Assembly (NCBI GenBank): GCA_030430715.1
Contig: JAUIJZ010000002.1
Span: 1-64,000, forward strand
Direction: 5' to 3'
Length of the DNA stretch: 64,000 nt
Origin: Alphaproteobacteria bacterium
Lineage (GTDB): Bacteria; Pseudomonadota; Alphaproteobacteria; Caulobacterales; Aquidulcibacteraceae
In this document: in pieces, positions 27,547 to 37,751 of the stretch
How the letters are laid out: each line of letters starts with the position of its first letter
How positions within the stretch are numbered: the stretch's first letter is position 1
Made by a program: the position numbers and the translations under genes
Notes under the pieces: generated by a model
The model's database searches: none
The model's input: only the letters and a program-made list of their open reading frames with translations
Told to the model about the DNA's origin: nothing

Positions 27547-29427
27547 CTACTTCGCCCCTTCCGGCATGGCCGCTGCGTGCCCGGCTTTAAGCTTGTCGGT
27601 GATTTCCTTGACGATGAAGCGCGCCGTGATTGACGTGCCGTCATAATGGAGCACGGACACAAGGCGCGCGGGGTGCACCCCGCCCTCATTGACCAGCAAT
27701 GACTTCAGCTGAGCGTCGCGGTTCTGCTCCACGACAAATACTTGCTCATGGCTGCGAATGAATTCGAACACCTCGTCGCAGAATGGGAATGCGCGCACGC
27801 GCATCGCGTCGAGATGAATTCCATGTTCTTCGAGGATAGCGAGCGCTTCCTCCATCGCCGGATCGGTGGACCCAATATAGATGACGCCATCGGGCGTACG
27901 CCGCTTCGCGTCCTTGCGGATTGGCGCCGGAACATGCGCCTTCATCGTTTCCCATTTGCGAAGCAGGCGCTGCATGCCCTCGACATAATCGGCGCCCTTT
28001 TCGCTGTAGCGCGCATCTCTGTCGTGGCTGGTGCCTCGCGTAAAATACGAGCCGCGCGTTGGATGCGTGCCCGGATAAGTGCGATACGGCACAGCATCGC
28101 CATCGACATCTCGATAGCGTCCGAACGGCACGCCCTGCTCCAAATGCTCGTAGCTCAGCACCTTGCCGCGATTGAGCGTGCGCTTTTCGTCCCACTTGAA
28201 CGGCTCGGTCAGCCAATCCTGCATGCCGATATCGAGTTCGAGCATCACGAAGATTGTGGTCTGAAAGAAATCGGCGAGATCGAACGATTTGGCGGCGAAC
28301 TCAAAGCACTCGGTGGGGTTTCCGGGAAACAGCAGCGGATGCTTCGTGTCGCCATGGCTGGCGTAAGCGCAGGAGAGGATATCCGATTGCTGCGTGCGTG
28401 TAGGCATGCCGGTCGATGGCCCGCCGCGCTGAACGTCGAAGATCACGGCGGGAATTTCGGCATAATAGGAAAGACCGATGAATTCCGTCATCAGCGACAC
28501 GCCCGGCCCCGACGTGCAGGTGAAGGCGCGCGAACCCGCCCATCCCGCGCCCATGACCATGCCGATCGAGGCGATCTCGTCTTCAGCCTGCACGATGGCG
28601 AACCGGTTTTTCCCGTCCGCGTCGACACGTAGCTGATTGCAATATTTCTGGAAGGCTTCCGCCAGAGAGGTGGATGGCGTGATCGGGTACCAAGCGCAAA
28701 ACGTGGCGCCGCCATACACCGCGCCAAGCCCAGCTGCGTCATTGCCCTCAACGAAAATGCGATCGCCGACTTTGTCCGAGCGGCGCAATTTCAAACCGAT
28801 CGGCGCGATACTGGCTTCTGCATATGCACGGCCGATTTCAAACGCCTTGAAATTCGGTTCGATCAGCTTGTCTTTGCCTTTGAATTCCTGGCGCAGCAAA
28901 TCCTTGACCACTTCGGTTTCAATGCCGAGGAGGTGCGCGAGCACGCCTACATAGCAAATATTCTTGAACAGCTGACGCTGACGCGGATTGGTGAATTGCG
29001 CCGCGATCAGCTCTGTCAGCGGCGCGCCTATAACATTGACGTCGTCACGGAAGCGCGAAGCCGGCAACGGTTTGGAACTATCATACAGAAGATATCCGCC
29101 TGGCTCGATGCTCGCGACGTCATCTTCCCAGGTTTGCGGGTTCATCGCCGCCATGAGATCGACACCGCCACGGCGGCCGAGCCAGCCCTTATCATTGACG
29201 CGGACTTCGTACCAGGTTGGCAGCCCCTGAATGTTCGATGGAAAAATGTTGCGCGCGCCGACAGGCACGCCCATGCGCAGTACGGCCTTGGCGAACAAGC
29301 CGTTGGCTGAAGCCGATCCTGAACCGTTCACATTGGCGAATTTGACGACGAAATCGTTCGTAGCGGCCAGCGGCTTCGTCATGGTGTAGAGCGGCGCCTC
29401 GTTTTCGGTCGTGTTCGCGGCGGCCAT
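27547..29427 (-). CDS. korA: 2-oxoacid:acceptor oxidoreductase subunit alpha (KorA-like)
   Basis: gamma/alpha fused: FVVKFANVNGSGSASANGLFAKAVLRMG; AWYPITPSTSLAEAF; GPGVSLMTEFIGLSYYAEIPAVIFDVQRGGPSTGMPTRTQQSD. Confidence 0.92.
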   Translation of the reverse strand: MAAANTTENEAPLYTMTKPLAATNDFVVKFANVNGSGSASANGLFAKAVLRMGVPVGARNIFPSNIQGLPTWYEVRVNDKGWLGRRGGVDLMAAMNPQTWEDDVASIEPGGYLLYDSSKPLPASRFRDDVNVIGAPLTELIAAQFTNPRQRQLFKNICYVGVLAHLLGIETEVVKDLLRQEFKGKDKLIEPNFKAFEIGRAYAEASIAPIGLKLRRSDKVGDRIFVEGNDAAGLGAVYGGATFCAWYPITPSTSLAEAFQKYCNQLRVDADGKNRFAIVQAEDEIASIGMVMGAGWAGSRAFTCTSGPGVSLMTEFIGLSYYAEIPAVIFDVQRGGPSTGMPTRTQQSDILSCAYASHGDTKHPLLFPGNPTECFEFAAKSFDLADFFQTTIFVMLELDIGMQDWLTEPFKWDEKRTLNRGKVLSYEHLEQGVPFGRYRDVDGDAVPYRTYPGTHPTRGSYFTRGTSHDRDARYSEKGADYVEGMQRLLRKWETMKAHVPAPIRKDAKRRTPDGVIYIGSTDPAMEEALAILEEHGIHLDAMRVRAFPFCDEVFEFIRSHEQVFVVEQNRDAQLKSLLVNEGGVHPARLVSVLHYDGTSITARFIVKEITDKLKAGHAAAMPEGAK

Positions 29428-29552
29428 TCCGCCCCGAACACATTCAATACAAGCTTGATCGCTTCAATTGAAGCATTCTGATTTAGCCTCGCCTTCATGC
29501 TGCACATGCGTCGCCACCTTGGAGACAATTGCTGCATCGCGGAAAAGTTTTT

Positions 29553-31382
29553 CTATTTCGCGGGTTCGGGCTCCCTGTTGCGGATTTCCGATTGAGGCGC
29601 ACAACCGGCATGGGACATTTCCAGATAGAATTGCTGCATATCCCACGCTCCGGTCGGGCAGCGCTCTGCGCACAAGCCGCAATGCAGGCAAACGTCTTCG
29701 TCCTTCGCCATGATGCGCTTCGTATTCAGCCCGTCCGCGATGTACAGATCCTGCGTCAAGTTCAGCGCTGGAGCGTTCAAACGCTGACGCAATTCCGTTT
29801 CTTCACCGTTCTCGGTGAAGGTAATGCAGTCCATCGGGCAGATATCGACGCAGGCGTCGCACTCAATGCAAAGCGGGGCCGAGAAAACAGTCTGCACATC
29901 GCAATTCAAGCAGCGCTGCGCTTCCTTATAGCCCAACAGCGGATCGAAACCCTTCTCGACCTCGATCTTCACATTGCGTAGCGCGACGTCCGGTTCGACC
30001 AGCGGCACCTTATAGCGAATGTCGAGCGAGACATCGTTGTCGTAGGCCCATTCGTGAATGCCCATTTTCGTCGACAACATGGACACGCCCGGCGGCGGAC
30101 GCTGCTTCACATCCTGCCCGTTCAAAAACAGATCGATCGACACTGCCGCGTCATGGCCGTGCGCCACGGCCCAGATGATGTTCTTCGGGCCGAACGCGGC
30201 GTCGCCGCCAAAAAACACGTTCGGAACAGACGACTGGAACGTCACAGGATCGACGACCGGCATGTCCCATTTGTCGAATTCCATGCCGAGATCGCGTTCG
30301 ATCCACGGGAATGAGTTCTCCTGGCCAACAGCCATCAGCACGTCGTCGCACTCATAATGCACGTCGGGCTCGCCAGTCGGGACAAGCTTCTTGCGTCCCC
30401 CCTCTTCCGACCATTTCATCTTCTGGAACAGCACGCCTGTGAGCTTGCCGTTTTCGTGGGTGATTTCCTTCGGATTGAGGAAATTCAGGATCGGGATGCC
30501 TTCATGCTGGGCGTCCTCTTTCTCCCACGGGCTCGCCTTCATCTCATCGAAGCCCGAGCGCACGATCACCTTCACATCCTCGCCGCCCAGGCGGCGCGAC
30601 GTGCGGCAACAATCCATCGCCGTGTTGCCGCCGCCGAGCACAATGACGCGCTTGCCGATGGAATGAATGTGATCGAACGAAACATTGGACAGCCAATCGA
30701 TGCCGATATGCACATTGGCGCTGGCTTCTTCCTGGCCGGGCAGTTTGAGATCGCGGCCGCGCGGCGCGCCTGAGCCGACGAACACGGCGTCCCAGCCCTG
30801 ATCCAGCAACGCTTTGAGGCTCTCGATGCGCTCGCCGAAATGCGTCACCGGGCCGTAGCGCAGAATGTAACCGACTTCCTCATCGATCACGCGTTCCGGC
30901 AAACGAAAGCGCGGAATCTGCGTGCGGATCATGCCGCCCGCTTTGGGATCGGCGTCGAAGATATGCACTTCATAGCCGAGCGGCAGGAGATCGCGCGCCA
31001 CCGTCAGCGAAGCCGGACCGGCCCCGATGCACGCCACGCGCTTGCCATTCTTCTGGGCCGCGATCGGCGGCAATAGCGCTTCGACTTCGCCCTTATTGTC
31101 GGCGGCGACGCGCTTCAGCCGGCAGATCGCCACCGGTTCGGGTTTTTCATCCTGATCTTCAACGCGTCCGCGCCGGCACGCGGGCTCGCATGGGCGATCG
31201 CACGTGCGCCCGAGAATCCCCGGAAACACGTTCGACTTCCAATTGATCATGAAGGCGTCCGCATAGCGGCCTGCCGCGATCAGCCGGATATATTCCGGCA
31301 CCGGCGTATGCGCGGGGCATGCCCACTGGCAGTCCACGACTTTGTGAAAATAATCGGGCTGCCCGATATCGGTGGGCTTCAA
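29553..31382 (-). CDS. GltD-like FAD/NAD(P) oxidoreductase fused to C-terminal 2x[4Fe-4S] ferredoxin domain
   Basis: VACIGAGPASLTVARDLLPLGYEVHIFDAD; VIVLGGGNTAMDCCRT; CIECDACVDICP and CLHCGLCAERCP clusters. Confidence 0.9.
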   Translation of the reverse strand: MKPTDIGQPDYFHKVVDCQWACPAHTPVPEYIRLIAAGRYADAFMINWKSNVFPGILGRTCDRPCEPACRRGRVEDQDEKPEPVAICRLKRVAADNKGEVEALLPPIAAQKNGKRVACIGAGPASLTVARDLLPLGYEVHIFDADPKAGGMIRTQIPRFRLPERVIDEEVGYILRYGPVTHFGERIESLKALLDQGWDAVFVGSGAPRGRDLKLPGQEEASANVHIGIDWLSNVSFDHIHSIGKRVIVLGGGNTAMDCCRTSRRLGGEDVKVIVRSGFDEMKASPWEKEDAQHEGIPILNFLNPKEITHENGKLTGVLFQKMKWSEEGGRKKLVPTGEPDVHYECDDVLMAVGQENSFPWIERDLGMEFDKWDMPVVDPVTFQSSVPNVFFGGDAAFGPKNIIWAVAHGHDAAVSIDLFLNGQDVKQRPPPGVSMLSTKMGIHEWAYDNDVSLDIRYKVPLVEPDVALRNVKIEVEKGFDPLLGYKEAQRCLNCDVQTVFSAPLCIECDACVDICPMDCITFTENGEETELRQRLNAPALNLTQDLYIADGLNTKRIMAKDEDVCLHCGLCAERCPTGAWDMQQFYLEMSHAGCAPQSEIRNREPEPAK

Positions 31383-31574
31383 GGCCGCGTCTCCTCCAAT
31401 TTTTTTCTTACCCTATCCTGCTCGCCTCATCCGCGCAAAGGCGCACGCTGGGTTCGCGTCAAACAAGCCGCGCTCTCCTTTACCGCGAGTACAGGCGCGT
31501 CAGCGGCGCATTGGGTTGCGCGATCAGCCGGCGCACGGAAAAATCCTGGAAAAGACCGCGAGGGGGCGGCGATT

Positions 31575-34500
31575 TTGGAATGGCTGGTCATTCTCGGCCT
31601 CGTCGGTTGGGCCTGGTGGCAATCCCGGCGCATTGAGGGCCTGAAGCTCCGGCTGACCACGCTGGAGGAGCGGCTCGCCGTGTTCAGCGGCCAGCCCGCC
31701 CCTGTCGCCGCGCCTGCTCCAGACCAGCACGAAGAGCCACAAGACGACACGCTGTTGCTGACGCAGCAAGTCCCAGATGACGAATTGCTTCTGGATACGC
31801 CCATTCCTGAAGCCTCCAACGATGACGATGAGCAGGCGGCGTCCGAACAAACGCCCCCCGTTGCTGAACCCCAGGCGCCGGCGCCGGAAACCGTAACGCC
31901 GCCAATGCCGGAAGCGGCTGCACCGCCGCCACGCGCGGCGCGCACGCAAGAGCGCCGGCTTGAGCAATGGCTGTCAGAGAACGGCCTCGCTTGGCTAGGC
32001 GGCGGCGCCTTGGCGCTCGGCGGCATTCTGCTTGTCGCTTTCGCGGCGCAGCAAAGCTGGTTCACGCCGGCAGTCCAGCTTGGGTGCGCCGTCACCTTTG
32101 CCGTGGCGCTGATCGGATTGAGCGAATGGAGCAAAGGCAAACATGCGCTCGTCGGCGCGCTGCTTGCGGGCGCGGGCGTGGCGACGCTCTATGCCTGCGC
32201 TTGGGCCGCTCACGCACTTTACGGCATGATCAGCTGGCCGGTGACGGTAGTGCTGCTGATCCTGGCCGCCGCCCTGCTCGTCGGATTGTCATTCCGGCAT
32301 GGCCAACCCTTGGGCGTATTAGCTGTTTTGGCTGCTCTCTTTGCGCCAGCGCTCGCCACGCCCGATGCATGGCCGCGTCCATCGCTTACGCTGTTTCTTT
32401 GCGCTATCGGCGCCGCTGGCTTCACCCTGGCCGCATTGCGCCGCTGGGCCTGGGCGGCGGCTGTTACATTGTGCGGTTTTTATTTCTGGTTCGCCGCAGC
32501 CATAGCAGCCGACGAACTACGCCGCGCGCTGGCGCTGCTGAGCTTTGCCAGCCTCGGCGGCGTTGCACTCGCGTTCCGTCCGCCGCTTGCACAAGAAGAA
32601 CAGGGCCGCCTGACCTGGGCCCGCACGCATGCGCTCGGTCCGAGCATTGCGATCTGCATCAGCAGCGTGGCGATGCTGTGGACTTGGCTTTCCGCCGCGC
32701 CCTCAGACAACGGCATGATCGCCGCCCCGGCCTGGGTCGGCGCCTTGTTCGTCGCGCTTGCCGCGTCAGCCGTGCGCGCGCGTGTGGCGCCGCCTGCCGT
32801 GGTCGCGGTTACGATCGCCTCGCTTACGCTCGGCTTTGCGGCCTATCTGAATGCCCGCGATGCATTCGGGCCGCTGAGCGCAGATTTCTACCCCTTCATT
32901 CTTTTCTCCGCCGCTGTGACGGCGCTCTCCGCCTCGGCGGCAAGACCGCACCGTAGCGGACGCACGCTGGTCGCGGCGGCAGGCGCGGTTGGTTCGGCGC
33001 TGCTCACCGCCTTCGCCGCCACATCGCGCGTGAATTGGCATGCGCCCACAGCCTGGGCGCCGCTTTTCTTTGGCGCGGCGATGCTGTTCGCCGCCGCCTG
33101 GTTCGCAGCGCGCAATGCGCAAGATCCACGCAATGACAAGGCCGTGGATTTTTGGACAGCCGCCGCCGTCGCATTGCTGTTCCTGTGCTTGGAATCTCTG
33201 TTTCCGGCGCATGTGCGCGCGGCAGCCTATGCCAGCATCGCGCTGGGACTTGCCGCTGCTTTCGTATGGCAGGGCTGGCGTGCGCTACGCTTCGGCGCGC
33301 TTGGCGCCGCAGCCTTCGCCTTGGTGCATGCGCTTTCACCCGAGCTGATTAGCGCTGTGCTCACGGGCGCGCTGCCGCTCTGGCACGGCGTGCTTGTGTT
33401 GCTGGTAGGCGCCGGTTTCTTCTTCTGCGCCGCCTATTTGATGCAGCGGCGCGCCGCGCGCATTACGACCGGCGAAGCGCTTAGCTCCGCTGGCATATTC
33501 TTCATTTTGATCGCCGCCTTCCTGCTGTTGCGCTGGTTCACCTCCGGCCCCTCGGCGCCGCTTAGCCTGTTCACCGAAGGCGCGCTCCGTGCGCTCGCGC
33601 TTCTGATGGCGGGTCATCTCACGCTCCCGCGCGCCGGACATGATTTCGGACGCATCGGCGCCATGCGCGGCCATGTCCTCATGGCCGCGGGGTTCATCTA
33701 TACGGCGCTGGCGCCGGGCCTCTTCACCAACCCCTGGTGGGGCGTTCTTCCCTCACCCATCCAAGGCCCGCCGCTGATCGGCCCGCTTGCTCTAGCTTTC
33801 GCCGCACCCGCTGCGCTGTTTTTGTTCGCGGCGCACCGCCTCTATTCGCACCAACTCAATCCCGCGCGGCTCTATGCCGGCGCCGGCGCATTGTTGGCTT
33901 TGACATGGGTGTTGCTTGAAATTCGCGTCGTATTTCATGGCCTCGAAGCGGCTACCGCAGCGCTCGGGCTGCTCGAAGGCGCTTGCTATGCCTTGTTGGT
34001 TCTGGCCGCGGCGCTCGGCATCGCCATCGCTGCGCGGCGGCGCAAACCGCTCGGCGGCCCGTTGGGACAGGACCTCGATTTCATCATGCGCGGCGCGGCA
34101 TGGGCGGCTTTGGCTGTCGCAGCTTGTCTGCTGCTGATCGCGCGCCACCCCTGGTGGGGCGGGCAAAGCGCCGCCGTCACTGGTGATTTGATCACATTGC
34201 TTGCCGTGCTCGCACAAGGCGCAGCTATGGCATGCGCACTCCTGATCGGACGCGCGCTTTCAGTCACGCGGGAAACCGAACCGACGCGCTTTGCCGCCGC
34301 AGCAGCCGCGGTTCTGTTCGCGTGGAGTTTCGGCCACGGCTTCATACGCTGGCTTCACCAGCGCGGCGCCATGGACGATACGGCCAATCTCATATGGCTT
34401 GAAGGATACGCTCACGCATTGTGGCCGCTTGCCCTTGTTCTTGCCGGCGCGGCCATCACGGCGCGCACGCCAGGGCGCGACACTATACGGGCTTATCTCT

Positions 34501-35081
34501 ACGATTTACGCGCCATTTGGGCGGCGGCGGCTTGGCCCACACTCGCCTTCGCGGCCCTCGGATTATGGGTTTTGTACAATCCCTGGTGGGGCATCGCTCC
34601 GGCTCACACGGCTGGCGCAGCGAGTTCCGCCGCCGCCATCACCATGCTCATCATCGCTTCCGCCGTGAGCATCTTCGCTGTCCGCATCCCCCATGTGCCG
34701 CGCGCCAATCTGTTTGCGCCGGCGACACGCGTCACCGCCGCAATTCATGTGTTGGTCGCACTCACATTGTTCACGCGCGCGGTTTTCCATAACGGCGCGA
34801 TCCCGCCAAGCGAGGACGCAGGCGCTATTGAAATGTGGGCCCTCTCCGCAGTCTGGGCGCTCTATGGCGCGGCGCTGCTGGCGCTCGGCGTGAGGCGCAA
34901 CGATCCCGTGCTGCGCTGGAGTGGGCTTGTTCTCTTGCTGGCGACGACGGTGAAAGTCCTCGCGTTCGACATGGCCCAGCTTTCCGGCTTCATCAAGGTC
35001 GCCTCAGTGCTCGGCCTCGCGGTAGTGCTCATCTCGACCGCCGTGTTCATGCGCCGGCAGAACGCGGCGCGGCGCACCTAG
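31575..35081 (+). CDS. Large polytopic membrane protein, DUF2339-like
   Basis: N-terminal LEWLVILGLVGWAWWQSRRIEGLKLRLTTLEERL, Pro-rich linker, LEQWLSENGLAWLGGGALALGGILLVAFAAQQ then many TM helices; start uncertain (TTG 31575; upstream ATG 31308 would overlap divergent gene). Confidence 0.8.
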   Translation: MEWLVILGLVGWAWWQSRRIEGLKLRLTTLEERLAVFSGQPAPVAAPAPDQHEEPQDDTLLLTQQVPDDELLLDTPIPEASNDDDEQAASEQTPPVAEPQAPAPETVTPPMPEAAAPPPRAARTQERRLEQWLSENGLAWLGGGALALGGILLVAFAAQQSWFTPAVQLGCAVTFAVALIGLSEWSKGKHALVGALLAGAGVATLYACAWAAHALYGMISWPVTVVLLILAAALLVGLSFRHGQPLGVLAVLAALFAPALATPDAWPRPSLTLFLCAIGAAGFTLAALRRWAWAAAVTLCGFYFWFAAAIAADELRRALALLSFASLGGVALAFRPPLAQEEQGRLTWARTHALGPSIAICISSVAMLWTWLSAAPSDNGMIAAPAWVGALFVALAASAVRARVAPPAVVAVTIASLTLGFAAYLNARDAFGPLSADFYPFILFSAAVTALSASAARPHRSGRTLVAAAGAVGSALLTAFAATSRVNWHAPTAWAPLFFGAAMLFAAAWFAARNAQDPRNDKAVDFWTAAAVALLFLCLESLFPAHVRAAAYASIALGLAAAFVWQGWRALRFGALGAAAFALVHALSPELISAVLTGALPLWHGVLVLLVGAGFFFCAAYLMQRRAARITTGEALSSAGIFFILIAAFLLLRWFTSGPSAPLSLFTEGALRALALLMAGHLTLPRAGHDFGRIGAMRGHVLMAAGFIYTALAPGLFTNPWWGVLPSPIQGPPLIGPLALAFAAPAALFLFAAHRLYSHQLNPARLYAGAGALLALTWVLLEIRVVFHGLEAATAALGLLEGACYALLVLAAALGIAIAARRRKPLGGPLGQDLDFIMRGAAWAALAVAACLLLIARHPWWGGQSAAVTGDLITLLAVLAQGAAMACALLIGRALSVTRETEPTRFAAAAAAVLFAWSFGHGFIRWLHQRGAMDDTANLIWLEGYAHALWPLALVLAGAAITARTPGRDTIRAYLYDLRAIWAAAAWPTLAFAALGLWVLYNPWWGIAPAHTAGAASSAAAITMLIIASAVSIFAVRIPHVPRANLFAPATRVTAAIHVLVALTLFTRAVFHNGAIPPSEDAGAIEMWALSAVWALYGAALLALGVRRNDPVLRWSGLVLLLATTVKVLAFDMAQLSGFIKVASVLGLAVVLISTAVFMRRQNAARRT

Positions 35082-35542
35082 GGCCGAGCGCCCTCGCGCG
35101 CATGGCCGCGGATGATCTCGCCGAATGTGTCCTGCGTCGGAAATTTCTCGAAGCTGAGCGTCGCGCCGGTCGATACGCCGGGCAATTTCGCCGCCGTCCA
35201 TGTCTCTACATAGGGGCGCACCCAGCTCGCATCCTCAAGCATGGTGGGGCGGAAATTCACATTACCGCCGAGCAGCGCGCCGGTGGTGAACAACCAGCTT
35301 TTGCAATGGGTGCAATAATGATGCTGGATTTCCGCCCGATGCATCGCGCCGATCTCGGTATCGCCGGAAAGCACCTCAAACCCGTCCGGCGGCAGCATCA
35401 TCGTCAGCGAATAAGCGCCGCTCGACAATTTCTGGCAGCCGTCGCAATGGCAAGCCGCCGAGAAGAGCGGCGGCGCGCTGATGCGCATTTTCACCTGCCC
35501 GCACAGGCACGAGGCAGTCCAAGGCAGCTTCCAGTCGCTCAT
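35078..35542 (-). CDS. GFA (glutathione-dependent formaldehyde-activating)/CENP-V family protein
   Basis: ASCLCGQVKMRISAPP, ACHCDGCQKLSSGAYSL, HHYCTHCKSWLFTTG zinc-binding cysteines. Confidence 0.85.
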   Translation of the reverse strand: MSDWKLPWTASCLCGQVKMRISAPPLFSAACHCDGCQKLSSGAYSLTMMLPPDGFEVLSGDTEIGAMHRAEIQHHYCTHCKSWLFTTGALLGGNVNFRPTMLEDASWVRPYVETWTAAKLPGVSTGATLSFEKFPTQDTFGEIIRGHAREGARP

Positions 35543-36018
35543 CATTCGCTCCATTGCCGTGCGAAGGCGAGCATGCGCTCACGATTGTAGGAGCGCTCCT
35601 CCTCCAACTCGCCCGTGCCTTGTTGCGCCAGAAACGCGCCGCTCGAATCCAGGATGAAAAAATCTGGATAGCCCTCGGACTCCGGATAGGCGCCGAGGAA
35701 GTCTTCGTTTTTGTTGTCGTCGCTATAATTGACTTTGAGGATGACGAAAGCATTGGCGAACGCGGCGCCGACATCGGCGTTTGCTTCCAGATAATCCTCA
35801 AGAATGTGGCACCACACGCACCACTCGCCGCCAACAATGAGCAGAATCCGCTTCTGCTGCGCCTGAGCACGCTCGATAGCCAGCGCAAGGTCCGCGCGCG
35901 GATCGCGTGCAGGATCGTAATCGTGAGTGATGTAGGGATCTTCGGCGCGTGCGCAGGCCGCAAGCGCCGCCGCGCCGAGCACTATGCTGCGCCTGGATAG
36001 CGATATTGGCCGGGCCAT
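35542..36018 (-). CDS. Thioredoxin-fold secreted protein
   Basis: Signal SRRSIVLGAAALAACA; ILLIVGGEWCVWCHILEDYL (WCVWC redox motif). Confidence 0.8.
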   Translation of the reverse strand: MARPISLSRRSIVLGAAALAACARAEDPYITHDYDPARDPRADLALAIERAQAQQKRILLIVGGEWCVWCHILEDYLEANADVGAAFANAFVILKVNYSDDNKNEDFLGAYPESEGYPDFFILDSSGAFLAQQGTGELEEERSYNRERMLAFARQWSE

Positions 36019-36030
36019 GCCTATTCCCGA

Positions 36031-36603
36031 TTAACGCGCGCGCGGCAGATTGAACTCTTTCTGGATACGCGCGGCGACCTCTTGCGGCGACATATTGGTG
36101 TTGTTGATACGCAGATAATAATCGCGGTCACGCAATTCGTCAGTCGAATTGGTTTTGTGTTTTTCGCTCATGCGCCGCAACTGCGCCGCCGAAGCCTCAG
36201 TGTCGCGCTTGGACGGCTTATGCGCCAGCCGCAATTCGGAAACATTGCGCCGCTCGCGCTCGCCAATGTCAGCCTCCAGCTCGACATAATAGGTCTGCCG
36301 CCCATGCGCCGCGAAAATTTCCGCGCAGCGCTGAATGGCGGCGGCGTCGGCAGGATCGTCGAACGCCCACACGAAAGTAAAGATGAGCCCCCAATCGCGG
36401 CTCGCCGCGACTTCCTCCATAACGACGCGGCGGATGGTGCCGACCAAACGCCCGAACGCGCGCGATTCCGGCTCGAAAAACTTCGCCGCGATATCGATCG
36501 ACATGTGATTGTGAAAGAGCTTGAAGCCGGTGAGCTTTTCGAGCTCCAGCCCGACGGTCATTTTGCCGACCGCAGGCGGCCCGGTGATGATGACCAAGCT
36601 CAT
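36031..36603 (-). CDS. P-loop kinase/AAA family protein (shikimate kinase-like)
   Basis: MSLVIITGPPAVGKMTVGLELEKLTGFKLFHNHMSIDI Walker A; start set at 36603 rather than the longer listed ORF. Confidence 0.75.
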   Translation of the reverse strand: MSLVIITGPPAVGKMTVGLELEKLTGFKLFHNHMSIDIAAKFFEPESRAFGRLVGTIRRVVMEEVAASRDWGLIFTFVWAFDDPADAAAIQRCAEIFAAHGRQTYYVELEADIGERERRNVSELRLAHKPSKRDTEASAAQLRRMSEKHKTNSTDELRDRDYYLRINNTNMSPQEVAARIQKEFNLPRAR

Positions 36604-37712
36604 TAAAAGACCACGACGCTGCGGATGCTTTCGCCTTTGTGCATCAGGTCGAACGCTTCGTTGATGCGCTCCAGCGGCAGCGTGTGCGTGATCATCGGAT
36701 CGATCTGGATCTTGCCGTCCATATACCAATCGACGATGCGCGGCACATCGGTGCGGCCGCGCGCGCCGCCAAAGGCAGTGCCTTTCCACACCCGGCCCGT
36801 CACCAATTGAAACGGCCGCGTGGCGATTTCCCTGCCCGCTTCGGCAACGCCGATAATGATGCTTTCGCCCCAGCCGCGATGGCACGCTTCGAGCGCTGTG
36901 CGCATCACATCCGTATTGCCGGTGCAGTCGAACGTGTAATCGGCGCCGCCGCCGGTCAGCTCGACCAGATGCGCGGCCAAATCGCCGGAGACATCCTTCG
37001 GATTGACGAAATGCGTCATGCCGAACTTGTCGCCCCACGCCTTGCGCGCGGGATTGATATCGACGCCGACGATCATGTTCGCGCCGACAAGCTTGGCGCC
37101 CTGGATCACATTGAGGCCGATGCCGCCCAGGCCGAACACGATCACGTTCGCGCCCGGCTCCACTTTGGCGGTGTTGGTCACGGCCCCGACGCCCGTCGTC
37201 ACGCCGCAGCCGATATAGCAGGCCTTATCGAACGGCGCGTCCTGACGGATTTTCGCCACCGCGATTTCCGGCAGCACGGTGAAGTTCGAAAACGTCGAGC
37301 AGCCCATATAATGGGCAATTGGCTGTCCTTTGTAGGAAAAGCGCGACGAACCATCCGGCATCACGCCCTTGCCTTGTGTGGCGCGGATCGCGGTGCAGAG
37401 ATTGGTCTTGCGCGACAGGCAGCTTTTGCACTGGCGGCATTCGGGCGTGTAAAGCGGAATGACGTGATCGCCGGGCGCGACACTCGTCACGCCCGCGCCA
37501 ACTTCACGCACAATGCCCGCGCCTTCGTGGCCGAGAATACTCGGGAAGATGCCTTCGCTGTCGAGACCATCGAGCGTGTAGGCGTCGGTATGGCATACGC
37601 CGGTCGCCTTGATCTCGACCAGCACTTCGCCCGCCCTCGGTCCCTCAAGATCGAGTTCGACGATCTCCAAAGGCTGCTTGGCTGCAAACGCGACCGCTGC
37701 TTTTGTCTTCAT
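36603..37712 (-). CDS. adhC: S-(hydroxymethyl)glutathione dehydrogenase / class III alcohol dehydrogenase
   Basis: AAVAFAAKQPLEIVELDLEGPRAGEVLVEIKATGVCHTDAYTLDGLDSEGIFPSILGHEGAGIV; CRQCKSCLSRKTNLC zinc site. Confidence 0.95.
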   Translation of the reverse strand: MKTKAAVAFAAKQPLEIVELDLEGPRAGEVLVEIKATGVCHTDAYTLDGLDSEGIFPSILGHEGAGIVREVGAGVTSVAPGDHVIPLYTPECRQCKSCLSRKTNLCTAIRATQGKGVMPDGSSRFSYKGQPIAHYMGCSTFSNFTVLPEIAVAKIRQDAPFDKACYIGCGVTTGVGAVTNTAKVEPGANVIVFGLGGIGLNVIQGAKLVGANMIVGVDINPARKAWGDKFGMTHFVNPKDVSGDLAAHLVELTGGGADYTFDCTGNTDVMRTALEACHRGWGESIIIGVAEAGREIATRPFQLVTGRVWKGTAFGGARGRTDVPRIVDWYMDGKIQIDPMITHTLPLERINEAFDLMHKGESIRSVVVF

Positions 37713-37751
37713 GCGCATCCTCCCCAGGAGAATGCGCACTCTAGACACGCA

